Below, one piece after another: positions 14,505 to 64,000 of a stretch of 64,000 nt of DNA; position 1 is the first letter of the stretch, and every line of letters begins with the position of its first letter. A model generated the notes under the pieces. The model saw only the letters and a list, made by a program, of their open reading frames with translations, did not search any database and was not told the origin of the DNA. The DNA comes from Serinus canaria. Lineage: Eukaryota; Chordata; Aves; Passeriformes; Fringillidae. The stretch lies in the NCBI RefSeq assembly GCF_022539315.1, contig NC_066343.1, positions 52,375,973 to 52,439,972 on the forward strand. The letters are read 5' to 3'. The position numbers and the translations under genes were made by a program.

Positions 14505-14548
14505 CCCTATACTTCTTTTCTTGCCCACCCAAGAAAAGAAGTATAGGG
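14505..14548. repeat. Perfect hairpin, 19-bp stem and 6-nt loop
   Basis: Arm 14505-14523 is the exact reverse complement of 14530-14548; the loop is cccacc. It lies about 150 bp upstream of the LTR and belongs to no family I recognise. Confidence 0.92.
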
Positions 14549-15467
14549 AGTAATGCAAAGCCAGCACTCTGATGGTGGCATCCATCACGCATCTCTGAAG
14601 AAGCAGCTTGGCAACCACTGCATCCTGGGGCTGGTGTTGAAAGCTAGCAGTATCTACAGTGAATAGGGTTGGAGAAATGGTAGAACAAAACCTCATGTGT
14701 TGGTTTTGCACAGCCTGGATTTTGTAGTGGGGGAGCCACAGAGGTGGCTTCTGTCAGAAGCTGCCAGAAGCTTCCACCATGTCTGGCAGAACCAATCCCT
14801 GATGGCTCTGAGGATGGACATGCTGCTGGCCAAGCCTGGACCAGTTAGAGATGTTGGTAATCCATCTGTGATAACATATTTAAGAAGAAAAACAAAGTGG
14901 GCACAGTTTTTCCTAGCCAGAGAAGAGGAGAAGATGAGAACATGTGAGGGTACCAACATGGAGACTCCGAGGTCAGTGCAGAAGGAGGGGAGGAGGTGCT
15001 CCTTGTGCCAGAGCTGAGATTCCTCTGCAGGACGTGGTGCAGACCATGGTGAAGCAGCTGTGCCTGTGCAGCCCATGGGGATCCACAGGGCATGCAGGGA
15101 TCCATCAGCTGCCCATGCTGGAGTGGGTGGATGCCTGGAGGAGAGAGGGGCCTCTCCTTCCTGGCTGGAACAGCCTGTCCTTGGAGGACTGTACTCTGTG
15201 GAAGAGTGACCCATGCCACAGCATTTTGGGAGGACTGTCTGTCTGCCCATGGGAGGGACTCGGGTTGCAGTAGTTTGGGAGGACTGCTGCTCATGAGAAC
15301 CATGTTGGGAAAGTTCACAGAGAACTGTGTCCTGTGGGAGGGACCCCACGCCCTCACAGGGGAAGGACTCCTCTGCCTGAGCAGCAGAAGAAAACCTCAG
15401 GTGATGAACTGACCAAAATCCCCATGCCATCTCCCTGTGCTGTCAGTGGGAAGGAGGGAGAGGTTTT

Positions 15468-15494
15468 AAAATAAGCCCTTTAAGGGCTTATTTT
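15468..15494. repeat. 27-bp perfect palindrome inside the LTR
   Basis: Arms aaaataagccctt and aagggcttatttt surround one central T. It lies about 33 bp upstream of the LTR polyadenylation signal, so it may be a structural element of the LTR. Confidence 0.85.
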
Positions 15495-15526
15495 ACTTCT
15501 CATTATCCTCCTCTGATTCTGTTAGT

Positions 15527-15532
15527 AATAAA
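15527..15532 (+). terminator. Polyadenylation signal AATAAA of the LTR
   Basis: A canonical hexamer in sense orientation, placed as expected in the LTR R region. Confidence 0.6.
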
Positions 15533-16169
15533 CTCAATATCTTTAATTTTAGACTGTTTTGCCCTTGGAATGTTTTCTTCTGGTCCTAATCTCAACTCAT
15601 GAAGCCTTCACGAAATTTTCTCTTTTCTGTCCAGGTGTAGCAGGGAGGGTGATTGAGAGGTGTTTGTGGGTGCCTGGCATTTGGCCAGTGTCAAACCATG
15701 ACACCACAGCACGTACCTTGAGTCAATTTTTTTCCCCTTTTAACCTTTGTAATAGAGTCCATAATTACCTACATGTGTACTTGCACAACAGGATTTCAGG
15801 TGCTGCTTCTGACTGGTCTCGGACTGTTGAGGTGCATAATCTTAGTGATTTTGTTTACTTTCAGTAAAATGCTAAAGAGTTCATTTTTCTTAATCAGTGT
15901 TTGGAAGGCAAAGTAAATTTTGCATTTTAAAATGATTGTTTGATTGCAGACTAGCAATATGCGTCACAAGTTATGAGTACCTAGGCCAAGAGGTGATGGA
16001 AGACTATCATGATTATTTAGCTGATCTCTTCCTGCAAATTATGTTCTAGCTGTTTCTGTCCATATTTCTATGATTGTATTACCTGAAATATCCAGTACTG
16101 AAACTCACTTCTCGTGGGTTTTGTATCAATTTTAATAGCCATGCCCAAGAATTGATCTACTTAATTGAT

Positions 16170-16189
16170 CTTATGGTTATAACCATAAG
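16170..16189. repeat. 20-bp perfect palindrome
   Basis: The sequence cttatggttataaccataag is its own reverse complement. It is AT-rich and may be chance. Confidence 0.85.
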
Positions 16190-19100
16190 TCTGTCTGCCT
16201 GTTATCTTGTCTTGGGCAAGTGTAAGGAGCCTCAGGCAACAGAGAGAAAAGAGGGCAGATGGAGAGGGATCACTCCCTGGGCCTCTCTTAACTTTTAACT
16301 GAGGGCCTGCCACTCGAGGTTATGTTCCTACTGATGTGCTCTGCAGCAGCACAGGAGCCTACCTTGGTAATGCCCCTTCCAGCTGCCTGCTCTAAGTGCA
16401 AGCATCAAATTTCTTGTATTGGGAATACTCTTGGTGAGTCATTCTTCATTCTGCTCTAGCTGCTCCTGATTTCATAGATACCTGTTCAGTTCCTTAGGAA
16501 GCTCTCTTCCTAGAAGAAGCAGCCTAAGATATCTTGAAATTTCATTATTGTTCTTGTTGCTTTCTCTTTAATTTTTCTAGTTTTCATTAATTTATCTCAA
16601 GGAAGGCAAAAGATTATGTACAACATTGAAAGTGTTGGTTCACCATAAATTTACATGGTAGTATAAAGTTGTTTTGTTTGTATCTTTGTTCCTATCCTCA
16701 CGTTGGCTGCTTTTTTGACTACCTCAACACACCTCATCTTTCCTCAAAGATGAAAATACAATTAACTTCTATATCTCTCTGTATCTATAGTCTTGAATTT
16801 TGCTCTCTCCCAGACACCAGTGCATGTGTTTTTGGAGCAGCTCAGTCTCAGTTGGTGTGTTTTTCCCTGGGGTAAAGAAATTTGATCGGATTCCCCAGTA
16901 ATGTGTGTGACTCATGCTTCTGCGAAGTTGAGAATGGACAGTAATGACAGATGGATTTACAGAAAGAAGTCTCACCATGCCAAGATCCATAAGGCTGGAC
17001 ATATTCTGTTCACTTCACAGATGCTTGTAAAAGTTTGTTTTCCCTTCACCTCTTCACACTGCAAGGGCATTAACATAACTTACCTGCCAAGTATATTCAG
17101 TGAAGTGAAATTTGTGTGCTAACAAAATAAATATACTCTCAGAGAAACTTCTGTTGATAAAGTCAAAAGTATTCAAAAGAAGCTTGATGCATTCTGTAGT
17201 CATTTTTCCTTCCAAAAATCTAGCGTAGGAGTTTGGAAATTAAAGCACTGGTCCAGAAAATGGATTTTACTTCCTGTCTTGTCAGTGTAGGCTGGAATGT
17301 GGATGCTGAGCAGCAGCCATGATGACAAGGGATGGGCAAAGCCATGGCTGACCTGGTCAAGCAATTCAACAGCACCACTTGAAGGGACCAGATGGCCTTC
17401 AGAGGTCCCTTCATGACAAAAGTTTTGTGATTCTTTATTCACTGGAGTTTAAGTGAACTTCTCAAGCCATGACCCAAGCCCTCCTTCTTATTCATGTTCC
17501 CAATATCTGGGGGAAGGGGAGGAAATTTCCCAGTGCTGTTAGTTTTGACACACTCTACATGGTCAGTGAAGAAAGGGATGATCTTAATTTACATGCTCTG
17601 CTGCTTTGTGAGAAGAAAATCATAAGCTAAGACAAGCTATAAACATCAAGTTAGGGGGTGTAAGGGACAGTGTCGCTCTGTGCTTGTCCTGCTTTTGCAT
17701 TTTCCAGTTTTCCATCTGCTTTTGGCCGCTTCTGAAGATAGGATGTTGCACCAAGATTGGTTGGTTTGACTGATTTTTTTGATTGTTCCTTACAGGTTTT
17801 TTTAAAAAAGGGAATGTTTAGAAATCTCCTTTTTGGGCTTTATTAAGGATCATCCTACTCAAATGTGTTCAACCAACTGTATCTCAAATACCAAATTTAT
17901 TCTGTGTTGATACCAAGAACCAGAATTTTGGTAGTGATCCTAATCCTTGATCATGATCCTTGAAGTCATGTGAGAAAAATCTGCATGGTGAGAAATTGTC
18001 TGTACAAACTGCAGGACTGCTTCCAGATCCTTAAAAGCCCTACTCTGCAAATTATAGGAATAAATGGAGTGTGGACTACCCTCTATGGATAGAAAATTTC
18101 TGAGTCTTTTGCAGCCTTGAAAGGTCTCAGAGTAGCTGCTGCTGTGAGCAGAATTAGACTGCTCAACAATGGTAGTTTGTATGCCAAATGTAGCACCATA
18201 ATGGCTGACCTAGTGTTTCTTCTGCTTGTTTGTTCTATTGTCCTATTATGATAATGTATTCACAAGGAAGCTGCTACCAAACTGTGAACTGAATGTAAAA
18301 AGTCCTAAAATAATATTCTTTCTTCAGTTATCATTTTATATCAGATACATGTTTAATATCTTAAACCTCATAGGATTATTTTACAAGTGTCTGCTTGCTT
18401 GTTCAAGAGGTCATCTAAAATCTCTATCAACTGGACACTGATACTAATTTCTCAATTTTTGTTTTCCTTAGGGTGATCCACTACTTTTGACCTGTTGGTG
18501 CTAACTGCTTTTTGTTTCCCTCTCTCTTCCCAAGTCTTTCAGAAGTTTACCTGCATTCACCTGGTTTGGTTTTTTTTCCCTTGCCACTGGTTTTTAATTG
18601 AAACAGCAAGAGTATACAAGCATACCACTGACTCTAGTTGCTTAAAAATGGATGACTTATGTCTTGGGCACGAAAAAGGGAGTGAGAAATAGAGAAGAAA
18701 CAGATCTGTGTTTTGACTACTTATTTTTCCAATTTCTTATTTGAAACACAAGCCAGGACACCATATAGACCAGAATGAGAATGAAGGAAGAAAGAAATGT
18801 TAACATCTGTTCCTGAAGCTGATTCTGAGACAAAACTTCTCAGCTTTGCACAAAAGGAGTTTGTGCAAAGGAGGAGCAGATTCTGAGAATTAAACACAAA
18901 AAACCCCAACCAACTTAGACATTCATTACATTCTCAACTGTGTAATTCACAGAAGTTCAATTTTAAGTATTTGAGTCTTACTTTGAAGATTTTGTGAGAG
19001 CTTCTGCTTATCTCCAGAACTGGTGACCATCTTATCTCTACTAAGATATGAAGTCTTGGCATATGGCTCACACTGAAGAACACACAGAGTTTGCAGACAG

Positions 19101-19959
19101 AGGCATCTCTATGGCAGATCCCCTTAGGAACCCAGTCAGGCTGGTATTCAAGCACAGGAGAAATGCAGGGACTACAGTGGGCTGGTGGATCTGATATGTG
19201 GTATTCTGTGCCTAGCCATGCTTGGTTTCAAATGCTTCACTGCTAAATGAGTGCTTTCCCATCAGATGAAGGCAAGGTTGGTAAGGGAAGAAGGAGGTGG
19301 GAAAGAAAGTTAGGGCCTAATGCTCCTTTTCAGACACAGGTCACTGCAGAAAAGGAACTCAAAGGTCACGGGTAAGAGCACGCAACAGGAGCTGAATTTT
19401 GTCACCCAGAGGTGAAAGTAGTCATGGAAGGAAGGGCTCTTCTTCCTTTTGACTTTGTCCTTCTCCCTTATAAATATCTAATTCTCTTGTGTGCAGTGAC
19501 ATAGCTTTAACTGGGGGTGTTGATATGGCCTTAGCCCAATTCTGCTTGCTTTTGAGAGGCAGAAGAACCAGATGCAGGCTTGTGAACGCTATCCTTGAGC
19601 TACATGCAGACCCTGCCAAACTTACAGGTCTTGAGGATTTGGGGTCCTGAGTGCTGCCTATGGATGTAGTAATTTTATGCTGCATGCCTCAGTGTGTGTT
19701 GTCACAAATGTTGTTAGCAGGCCACCACTTCCAAACACGTGTGTATTTTTTACCCACGCATCTCACGGGTCAGACTTCTCTTAGGAGTGCTTGCAGAGAC
19801 TGCAGTGGCTGAACCAGCAGTGATAAAACTTTATTTCTTCTAAGTAGTATGTGTGTTTGATCATTGTTTTCAGAAAATAAAATAGCATGACCTTGTATTA
19901 ACTTCAGAGTTGAGCTATCCAGACGATCTGATGCTCCTCTGGACTCCGTGGAAAAGTGG

Positions 19960-21060
19960 CAGTCGGCTGGCAAGAGGGGAGCAGCTCCTGGAGCAGAGTG
20001 AGCTGGCAGCCCTCTAGTGGGGGTGAGGAAAATGAAGGGGACGAGCAGCTCAGCAAGAAGACATAAAAGTCAACTGGAAACCGCTCAAGGAGAATCTGAC
20101 AACAACTACAAAACCCAACAAAATTTGACAACAAGGTGGCAGAGAGCTGTCTTTCCTGAAAGAGACTTGCTGTAGTTACCTAGAGAGGCGCTGTTCTGGT
20201 GGGTGGAGAGGATAAAGAGTCAGTCAGTCAAATGTGTGAGGCAGGGAAGATGGTGTCTGAAAAAGCTGGGTAGGTCAGACCACAAAACCAAGCAGCTCAG
20301 GACCAAGCTCCAGCAGTATGAGTATGTACTGTAGGAGTGATTCATCCTACTTAGTCTCTCAGCCTTTGCCAAATTATCATTTAGGGGCTTTTTGACTCAG
20401 AGGTGAAAAGAGCTCTCCAGTTTTCTCCCATAAACCTGCCCCTTCTTTATAAACACAAATTGCTAAACAGGTCAAGTGATACTCCCGGTAACTGAAGAGC
20501 AGAGGAGTGTAGCTTTGCTGAACAGTGGAAGGGGAGCTGGGCACCCTTGTCTGGCGTGCTGTAGCAGGCAGAAGTACGGGACACCAGCTCCAGGCCAAGG
20601 GTGCTGGACAACAGCTCTTGGCCCTGTGTCTTGTAAGGGAATTCATGCAAGACTAAGGCCAGGGTTGCAGCCATACATGGCTGTGGTCTGCAGTTTGGCC
20701 AGGAAAAAAAAACAGCCAAGGCGCTTGAGGTTGAATATAGTGGTACAATCAAACATGAAAATGGTAATAGCCAAGGAACAGGCTGAAGTGTCAGTCTTCA
20801 CCAGCAGTGTGGATAGAGGAAACTGAGCTGGAGGGAAGTGCAAAAGAGCCCTGGCAAAGATGCGGCCAGGAGAGCACAAGGCTGAGGTGAAACCTGTGTC
20901 AAAACAAGATTGCTGTTACTGGCTTGCAAAACCAAAGAGACAGATGTCTGAGAACACTACAAAGCTGAATTAAGGGGCGTAATGAAAGGAAAAGGGAAGA
21001 GGGCAGGTAGCCTTCAGGGCTAAAGAGTGTCCAAAGGGACCTTGGCATCTGCGTGTTGCT
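19960..21060. other. Unassigned GC-richer intronic stretch
   Basis: This block is richer in G/C and purines than its surroundings and has several short open frames on both strands (up to 116 codons). It may be an old, decayed repeat, but I recognise no family and no gene. Confidence 0.35.
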
Positions 21061-23340
21061 TCTCAACTGGCACATCCATCCTGAGCCTTTTCAGGGGGCT
21101 GAATTCACCAACTCCTTTGCATCACTGCTTGGTTGGCTCTAGCTGCTATTGTTGCTCTGGAGCAGCACAGAATTATGCAAGAAGATTTTGCTGTTCTAAT
21201 TAGTCTACCCTAATTACAGTGGTGTGTTGGTAATTATTGATGATTCATAAACTGCATGGGCTGTAAGTCTGCAGCCATACTGGGGTAAAGACTTTTGTAC
21301 TGGTGATTAGAAAGGTGAAAATTCAATGAAGTAGTAATGCATTTTGCTTAATGGCACTGCTATGATAGTAAAGTAATTGGTGATCACTGGTTTGGACAAA
21401 AGCATAAGAGCTAAGAAAGTGCTATTGACTTTGTTTAATTATTTGTTTCATAGCTGATTCCTGGGGAGATTGCTTAGGAGATTACAATGATACTGAAAAT
21501 AATATTGGGAAGTTAAAAATGTTAAAACAAACTTTTGTTTTCCCACTGGTTTTATGCTTTTATTTTTTCTGTGTGGTTATTTCTTTGCTTTCAATACAGT
21601 TCCTGTTCCTCTGCTCACTGAAATTAGGGGTTTTCTCACTGGCCTCTTTGGAATCAGGCTTGTCTCTGCATGTTTTACCAGAAAAGTCTGTTATGAGCTA
21701 CTACACTAATTGATTTAGGTTGCAGATCTATTAGCAGTCCTTCCTGGCAGTCAGTCAAATAATGAGAGCTTTATTCAAATTGGAAATTATCAGCAATGTG
21801 ATATTCACTTAAGTGAGGAAATGAACAGAGGTATGGTCATGGTATCACTAATGCGCAACGTCCACATGATCAGATGCTCCTGGGAGTTCCGAAGATGTGG
21901 AATTAGTTCCTTCAGGCAAATGAGAGATCTGTAGGACGTTTGTGAAGGCCAGGAACACATGTAATTATTTTTGCTGCCTCTTTTAGCTGAGTTTGACAGA
22001 GAAAAGTGAATCAGTCACTTATACCCACAGGAATTTGGGAATATAAATCCAAGGGTCTGATTCAGGTTGTGAAACAAGACTCAGAAATCAAAGGCCAGAA
22101 AGGAGGATGTCAGACATATTTTTTGCAATATCTAATGAGAAGGTTTATTTATCTTTCCCATATTCAGGTTCATTATCAACCTTAATTTGTCCCATCTGTT
22201 TCTGTGCATTGTATAAGTAATGAAGTTGAGCATTTTAGGAACTCAAAGGCAATACATAGCAATCTTTCAGGTAGAACAGCACCTATTCTGCATCCCTCTG
22301 TGGTTCTGACCCCATCAAGTCTGCACTGAGCAGGATAGGGACACATTCACCTACATCAGGAGTCTCTGATTTTCTAATTTTCACCTAGCTTTCCTGCTGT
22401 TAGGAAAGGCAGGAGCACCCTGAATCTGGAAGGAAGGGAGGAAGAGAAAGACCCTGATTTTCTTGTCCTTCTATTCAAGTGTTTCCTATTCATTCATGAG
22501 GCTGACACAGAAACAGCCGGGAGAAAAACTCTGAGTCAGAGTCTGAGTGAGTGGATTATTTTGTTGCTGTTGTTTTAAAATAAACAGGATAAGAAAAGTG
22601 GCTAATCTATAAAGTAATCTCTGTAAAGGACTTGATAGACTTGCCTGCATTGATTTGTGTCTTGGACACAGTTATTCCATTTTTGACAATACAGAGTGAC
22701 TAATGCTGGATATCTTCTGAAGTAGAAAGTGGAAGGCATTCATTTACAATGTGAGTTCCCTGATATTTCCCTAGCATTAATAAACGGAGAATAAAATAAA
22801 TATCTGTGTCCAAACATACATGAATGTGTCTGTATTCTTCTTGTGCTGAAGAATCTCATGCTTCTGATCCACACCTTCTGAGACAGTTTGAGCTATGTAT
22901 TGTCAAAAAACACGCTTTTTCTCTGAGACTGACTGAAGTCTGTTGTGTAGTCTTACAGATTTGTCTAATGAGATCACTTCAAAACATTTTTTTTTTAATC
23001 AAAGTGTATGATGATAAAATATTTATTCAAGAGTTTCCTATTGAGTACCATTGGAGTGTGAATGTGCTGTTTTTCTCTTTTGGTTGGGGGGAATAGGAGC
23101 TGTGAGCTTTCAGAGAGCTGTTTCTTTCACTTACTCTTAACTCATGGTTGATGATGGGTGCTAACTTCCATTTCTGTTCAGATATGCTTACAGGCACTAA
23201 GCTGCATTCTGCTGCGGCAGGAGCTCAAGTGGGAAGTGAAGCTTTTCTGTGAGAAAAGGAGAGGTTAACTACACTTATATTGGGGGCAGTTTTTGCTTTG
23301 GAAAACAGTGGCAGGCTTTGTAGTTTAATCTTTTGGAGTG

Positions 23341-23460
23341 CTGCCCGTTACCACCTTCTGACGTACGTTGTTGGGCTGAGAAGAATCGATGCGCAGTGGC
23401 GCGTGAAAGTCCAACGTGTCAGCTGTAGCTGTACATAATGCCACTGTCTCACGTGCAGGC
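23341..23460. promoter_or_regulatory. CpG-dense patch, possible regulatory element
   Basis: Nine CpG dinucleotides fall in 120 bp of an otherwise CpG-poor intron. The patch includes a CRE-like TGACGTAC (23359-23366) and a palindromic E-box CACGTG (23450-23455). It lies about 1.2 kb upstream of exon 2. Function is inference only. Confidence 0.3.
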
Positions 23461-24668
23461 AAGGCTGTTAATGCTTAACACAGTATTGTATTCTCTCAAG
23501 GAAAGAGTAGAATACTGGGAACTTCGTCTGTTTTAAGTGTTTATACTCATTCCTTTGAAAAATACATTTTTTAAGGATTAAGTATTGCCCATATAAAAGG
23601 CTCAGACTAATGAGCGCCACAGAGAAAAATGCCACAGAAATAAGGTTCCAGCATTCCTATGTGCCAGGGAATGGCCATGGGAATCTGCCTACAATTAGGG
23701 TTTTGGTCAGATTACAGGTCTTGCAGGGTGATTGCTTTAACTCCTCTACACCTGGGGCACTTGGGGTAGCTGGTGACCACTAGAGCAAGGAATCTGCCCT
23801 TTAGGAGACTGGTAACTTGGAGCTAATTCTCCATATGCATGAACATTTTAAGGGTTTAAGGACTCTTCTCTCTAAGTATGTGCACCTGTGTGAGGGCATA
23901 TGTATTGTTCTGTTGCTTAACAACCTTCTGTAGCTAATGGTCTGAAGTGAAACAAACCAGTAGTGTACAGGAGAAGTGTACTGAAATGTATCAAGACGCA
24001 AAAAGTACTAACGTAGTCCAGCTCCTAAGAAGTATAACAAACAAAGCAGCCACAGCCCACATGTACTGGCTTTCTTGCAGCAGGTTTCAATTATGATGTG
24101 CTATCACGTCTTCTGAAAATGTCGTGGCTCACATGGTAGTGATATTTTTACCTGAAAACTGAAGGCTATGGTTCTGGAAAACAACTTTCAATCTGCAACC
24201 CAGACAAGTTCCCTTTTCTCAAAAGTCGCTTCTTTCCCTATCAATCCCACTAAAACATTATTATTCAGAATATGTCACAGGACCTATAAAAAAAGTTTTG
24301 TATTACATTCTAATGAATAGCTTTTGGCCAGAGGTAAATAGCTTTCTAGTCTCCAGCAAAAACAAGTACTTCTATGTAATCTAGGTACTCTGCTGGGGAA
24401 AGAGGGAAAAGGAAGTGTGTGTTTCTTGCTTCCTTTTTTAAAACCCTACCATTTTTAACTTACAGGCAAGTAAAAGAAAAATAGGGATTTGGTAAAGATG
24501 ATCATGTAAGATGCACTTCAAAGTAAAGAAATTAAGGCTGCTATTCATTTACCAGTCTGCTTTTTGGTGTCTTTCATGGTTCTGTTTGATCTTTGCTTCT
24601 TGTATGTAAAAGGCTACCTTCTTAAGAACCAGACTGACAAAAATATCTGTAATACTTCTCTTCTTTAG

Positions 24669-63647
<38,979 letters not shown>

Positions 63648-64000
63648 TACTCGGTCAAGAAAACCAGACCTCTTGCTCTACCAGTTTCACTGTGAATCAC
63701 TTACAGAAACTCTTGGCTACAAAGGGGATTAATCTTGCTTTTCCAGTGAAATTAAGACTGCATGACAAGAAGGAAATATTTTACTCATTTTTAAGCTTCT
63801 ATGAATTCTACATAAAAATGTTTTTAGAGGCTATATAAACCACAGATGACTAAGTGCTCTTCGGAAATAATATTTTGTGGCAGAAAATGTACTTCTGAAA
63901 CTACTTTCTAATACTGAATATGCACTTGTTGAATCTTGTAGTTGATACAACTGTATTCACTAACACGTCACACAACTGTTTTTTCAGAGAGAGGGGTAAT
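63648..64000 (+). other. PDE8B: PDE8B 3' UTR (partial)
   Basis: AT-rich sequence follows the TGA to the window end. No AATAAA or ATTAAA was seen, so the poly(A) site is expected beyond the window. No repeat was recognised here. Confidence 0.7.

Larger units (their letters stand above)
14696..15708 (+). mobile_element. Solo LTR of an endogenous retrovirus, ERVL-type, TguLTR5-like
   Basis: The element begins TGTGTTGG and ends near ACACCACA, the TG...CA LTR ends. It has a TATA-like catatttaag at about 14875, a palindrome at 15468-15494 and AATAAA at 15527-15532. Its beginning (GGTTTTGCA, 'ggtggcttctgtcagaagct') and end ('gtccaggtgtagcaggg', 'gcctggcatttggccag') match my memory of songbird ERVL-type LTRs. 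No internal gag/pol sequence or second LTR adjoins it, so it looks like a solo LTR in the same orientation as PDE8B. No clear target-site duplication was seen. Family assignment is from memory and the boundaries are approximate. Confidence 0.75.
1..24668 (+). other. PDE8B: Inferred 3' portion of PDE8B intron 1
   Basis: No exon resembling the mammalian PDE8B first exon (MGCAPS-type start) was found, and the first recognisable exon starts at 24669. This stretch is therefore read as intron. Its contents are listed separately: low-complexity tracts, a tandem duplication, inverted repeats, a solo LTR and a CpG cluster. The rest is unremarkable AT-rich sequence in which I recognise nothing. I cannot exclude non-coding RNAs or alternative first exons. 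Confidence 0.7.

Noticed and set aside
14693..15430. 245-codon open frame on the minus strand
   Set aside because: It lies antisense within the solo LTR, its composition follows the GC-rich repeat, and it resembles no protein. Overlapping frames on both strands are equally open.
14696..15708. Full-length provirus
   Set aside because: No gag, pol or env-like coding sequence and no second LTR are adjacent, so only a solo LTR is supported.
63648..64000. Poly(A) site of PDE8B within the window
   Set aside because: Only 'aataatatt'-like strings occur; no AATAAA or ATTAAA was seen, so no site is called.

Overview
The window is vertebrate nuclear DNA, most probably from a songbird (passerine). It is AT-rich and intron-dominated. 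It carries several avian CR1 LINE copies and one solo LTR that resembles the songbird ERVL-type TguLTR5 group. The clade call comes from recognising repeat style and protein similarity by eye, not from a database search.

The only gene I can support is PDE8B, the high-affinity, cAMP-specific, IBMX-insensitive 3',5'-cyclic phosphodiesterase 8B, on the + strand. Twenty-one coding exons lie between 24669 and 63647. They join in frame with no internal stop to 2349 bp, which is 782 codons plus TGA. I number them exons 2 to 22, because the first exon (N-terminal Met-Gly-Cys region, about 100 residues in mammals) is not in the window. The encoded order is: N-terminal linker, receiver (REC)-like domain, PAS domain, linker with PKA-type sites, and an HD-type PDE catalytic domain with all metal ligands and the purine-binding glutamine present. 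Residues are numbered from the first codon of exon 2. The choice of PDE8B over PDE8A rests on diagnostic stretches in the REC, PAS and catalytic exons, compared with remembered human sequences.

Layout: 1-24668 is the 3' part of intron 1. It has no coding exon I can support, but holds microsatellites, a 160-bp-period tandem duplication, several strong hairpins, the sense-oriented solo LTR (about 14696-15708) and a small CpG cluster (23341-23460). Exons 2 to 6 (24669-37135) encode the N-terminal linker and REC-like domain. A sense CR1 fragment runs almost into the exon 5 acceptor, and an antisense CR1 lies just before exon 6. Exons 7 to 10 (39839-42476) encode the PAS domain. Intron 10 contains a roughly 1.9-kb antisense CR1 with recognisable ORF2 remnants. 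Exons 11 to 13 form the regulatory linker and exons 14 to 22 the catalytic region. The 3' UTR starts at 63648 and runs off the window with no AATAAA seen.

I found no second protein-coding gene, tRNA, rRNA, CRISPR array or other self-contained system. Nearly all other open frames are chance frames in introns or repeats. The items most worth a second look are repeat-gene interactions: the CR1-derived splice acceptor context of exon 5, opposite-strand CR1 copies flanking exon 5, and the sense LTR in intron 1. Two tandem splice-site choices (exon 2 acceptor, exon 19 donor) and several unexplained near-perfect inverted repeats also merit checking.
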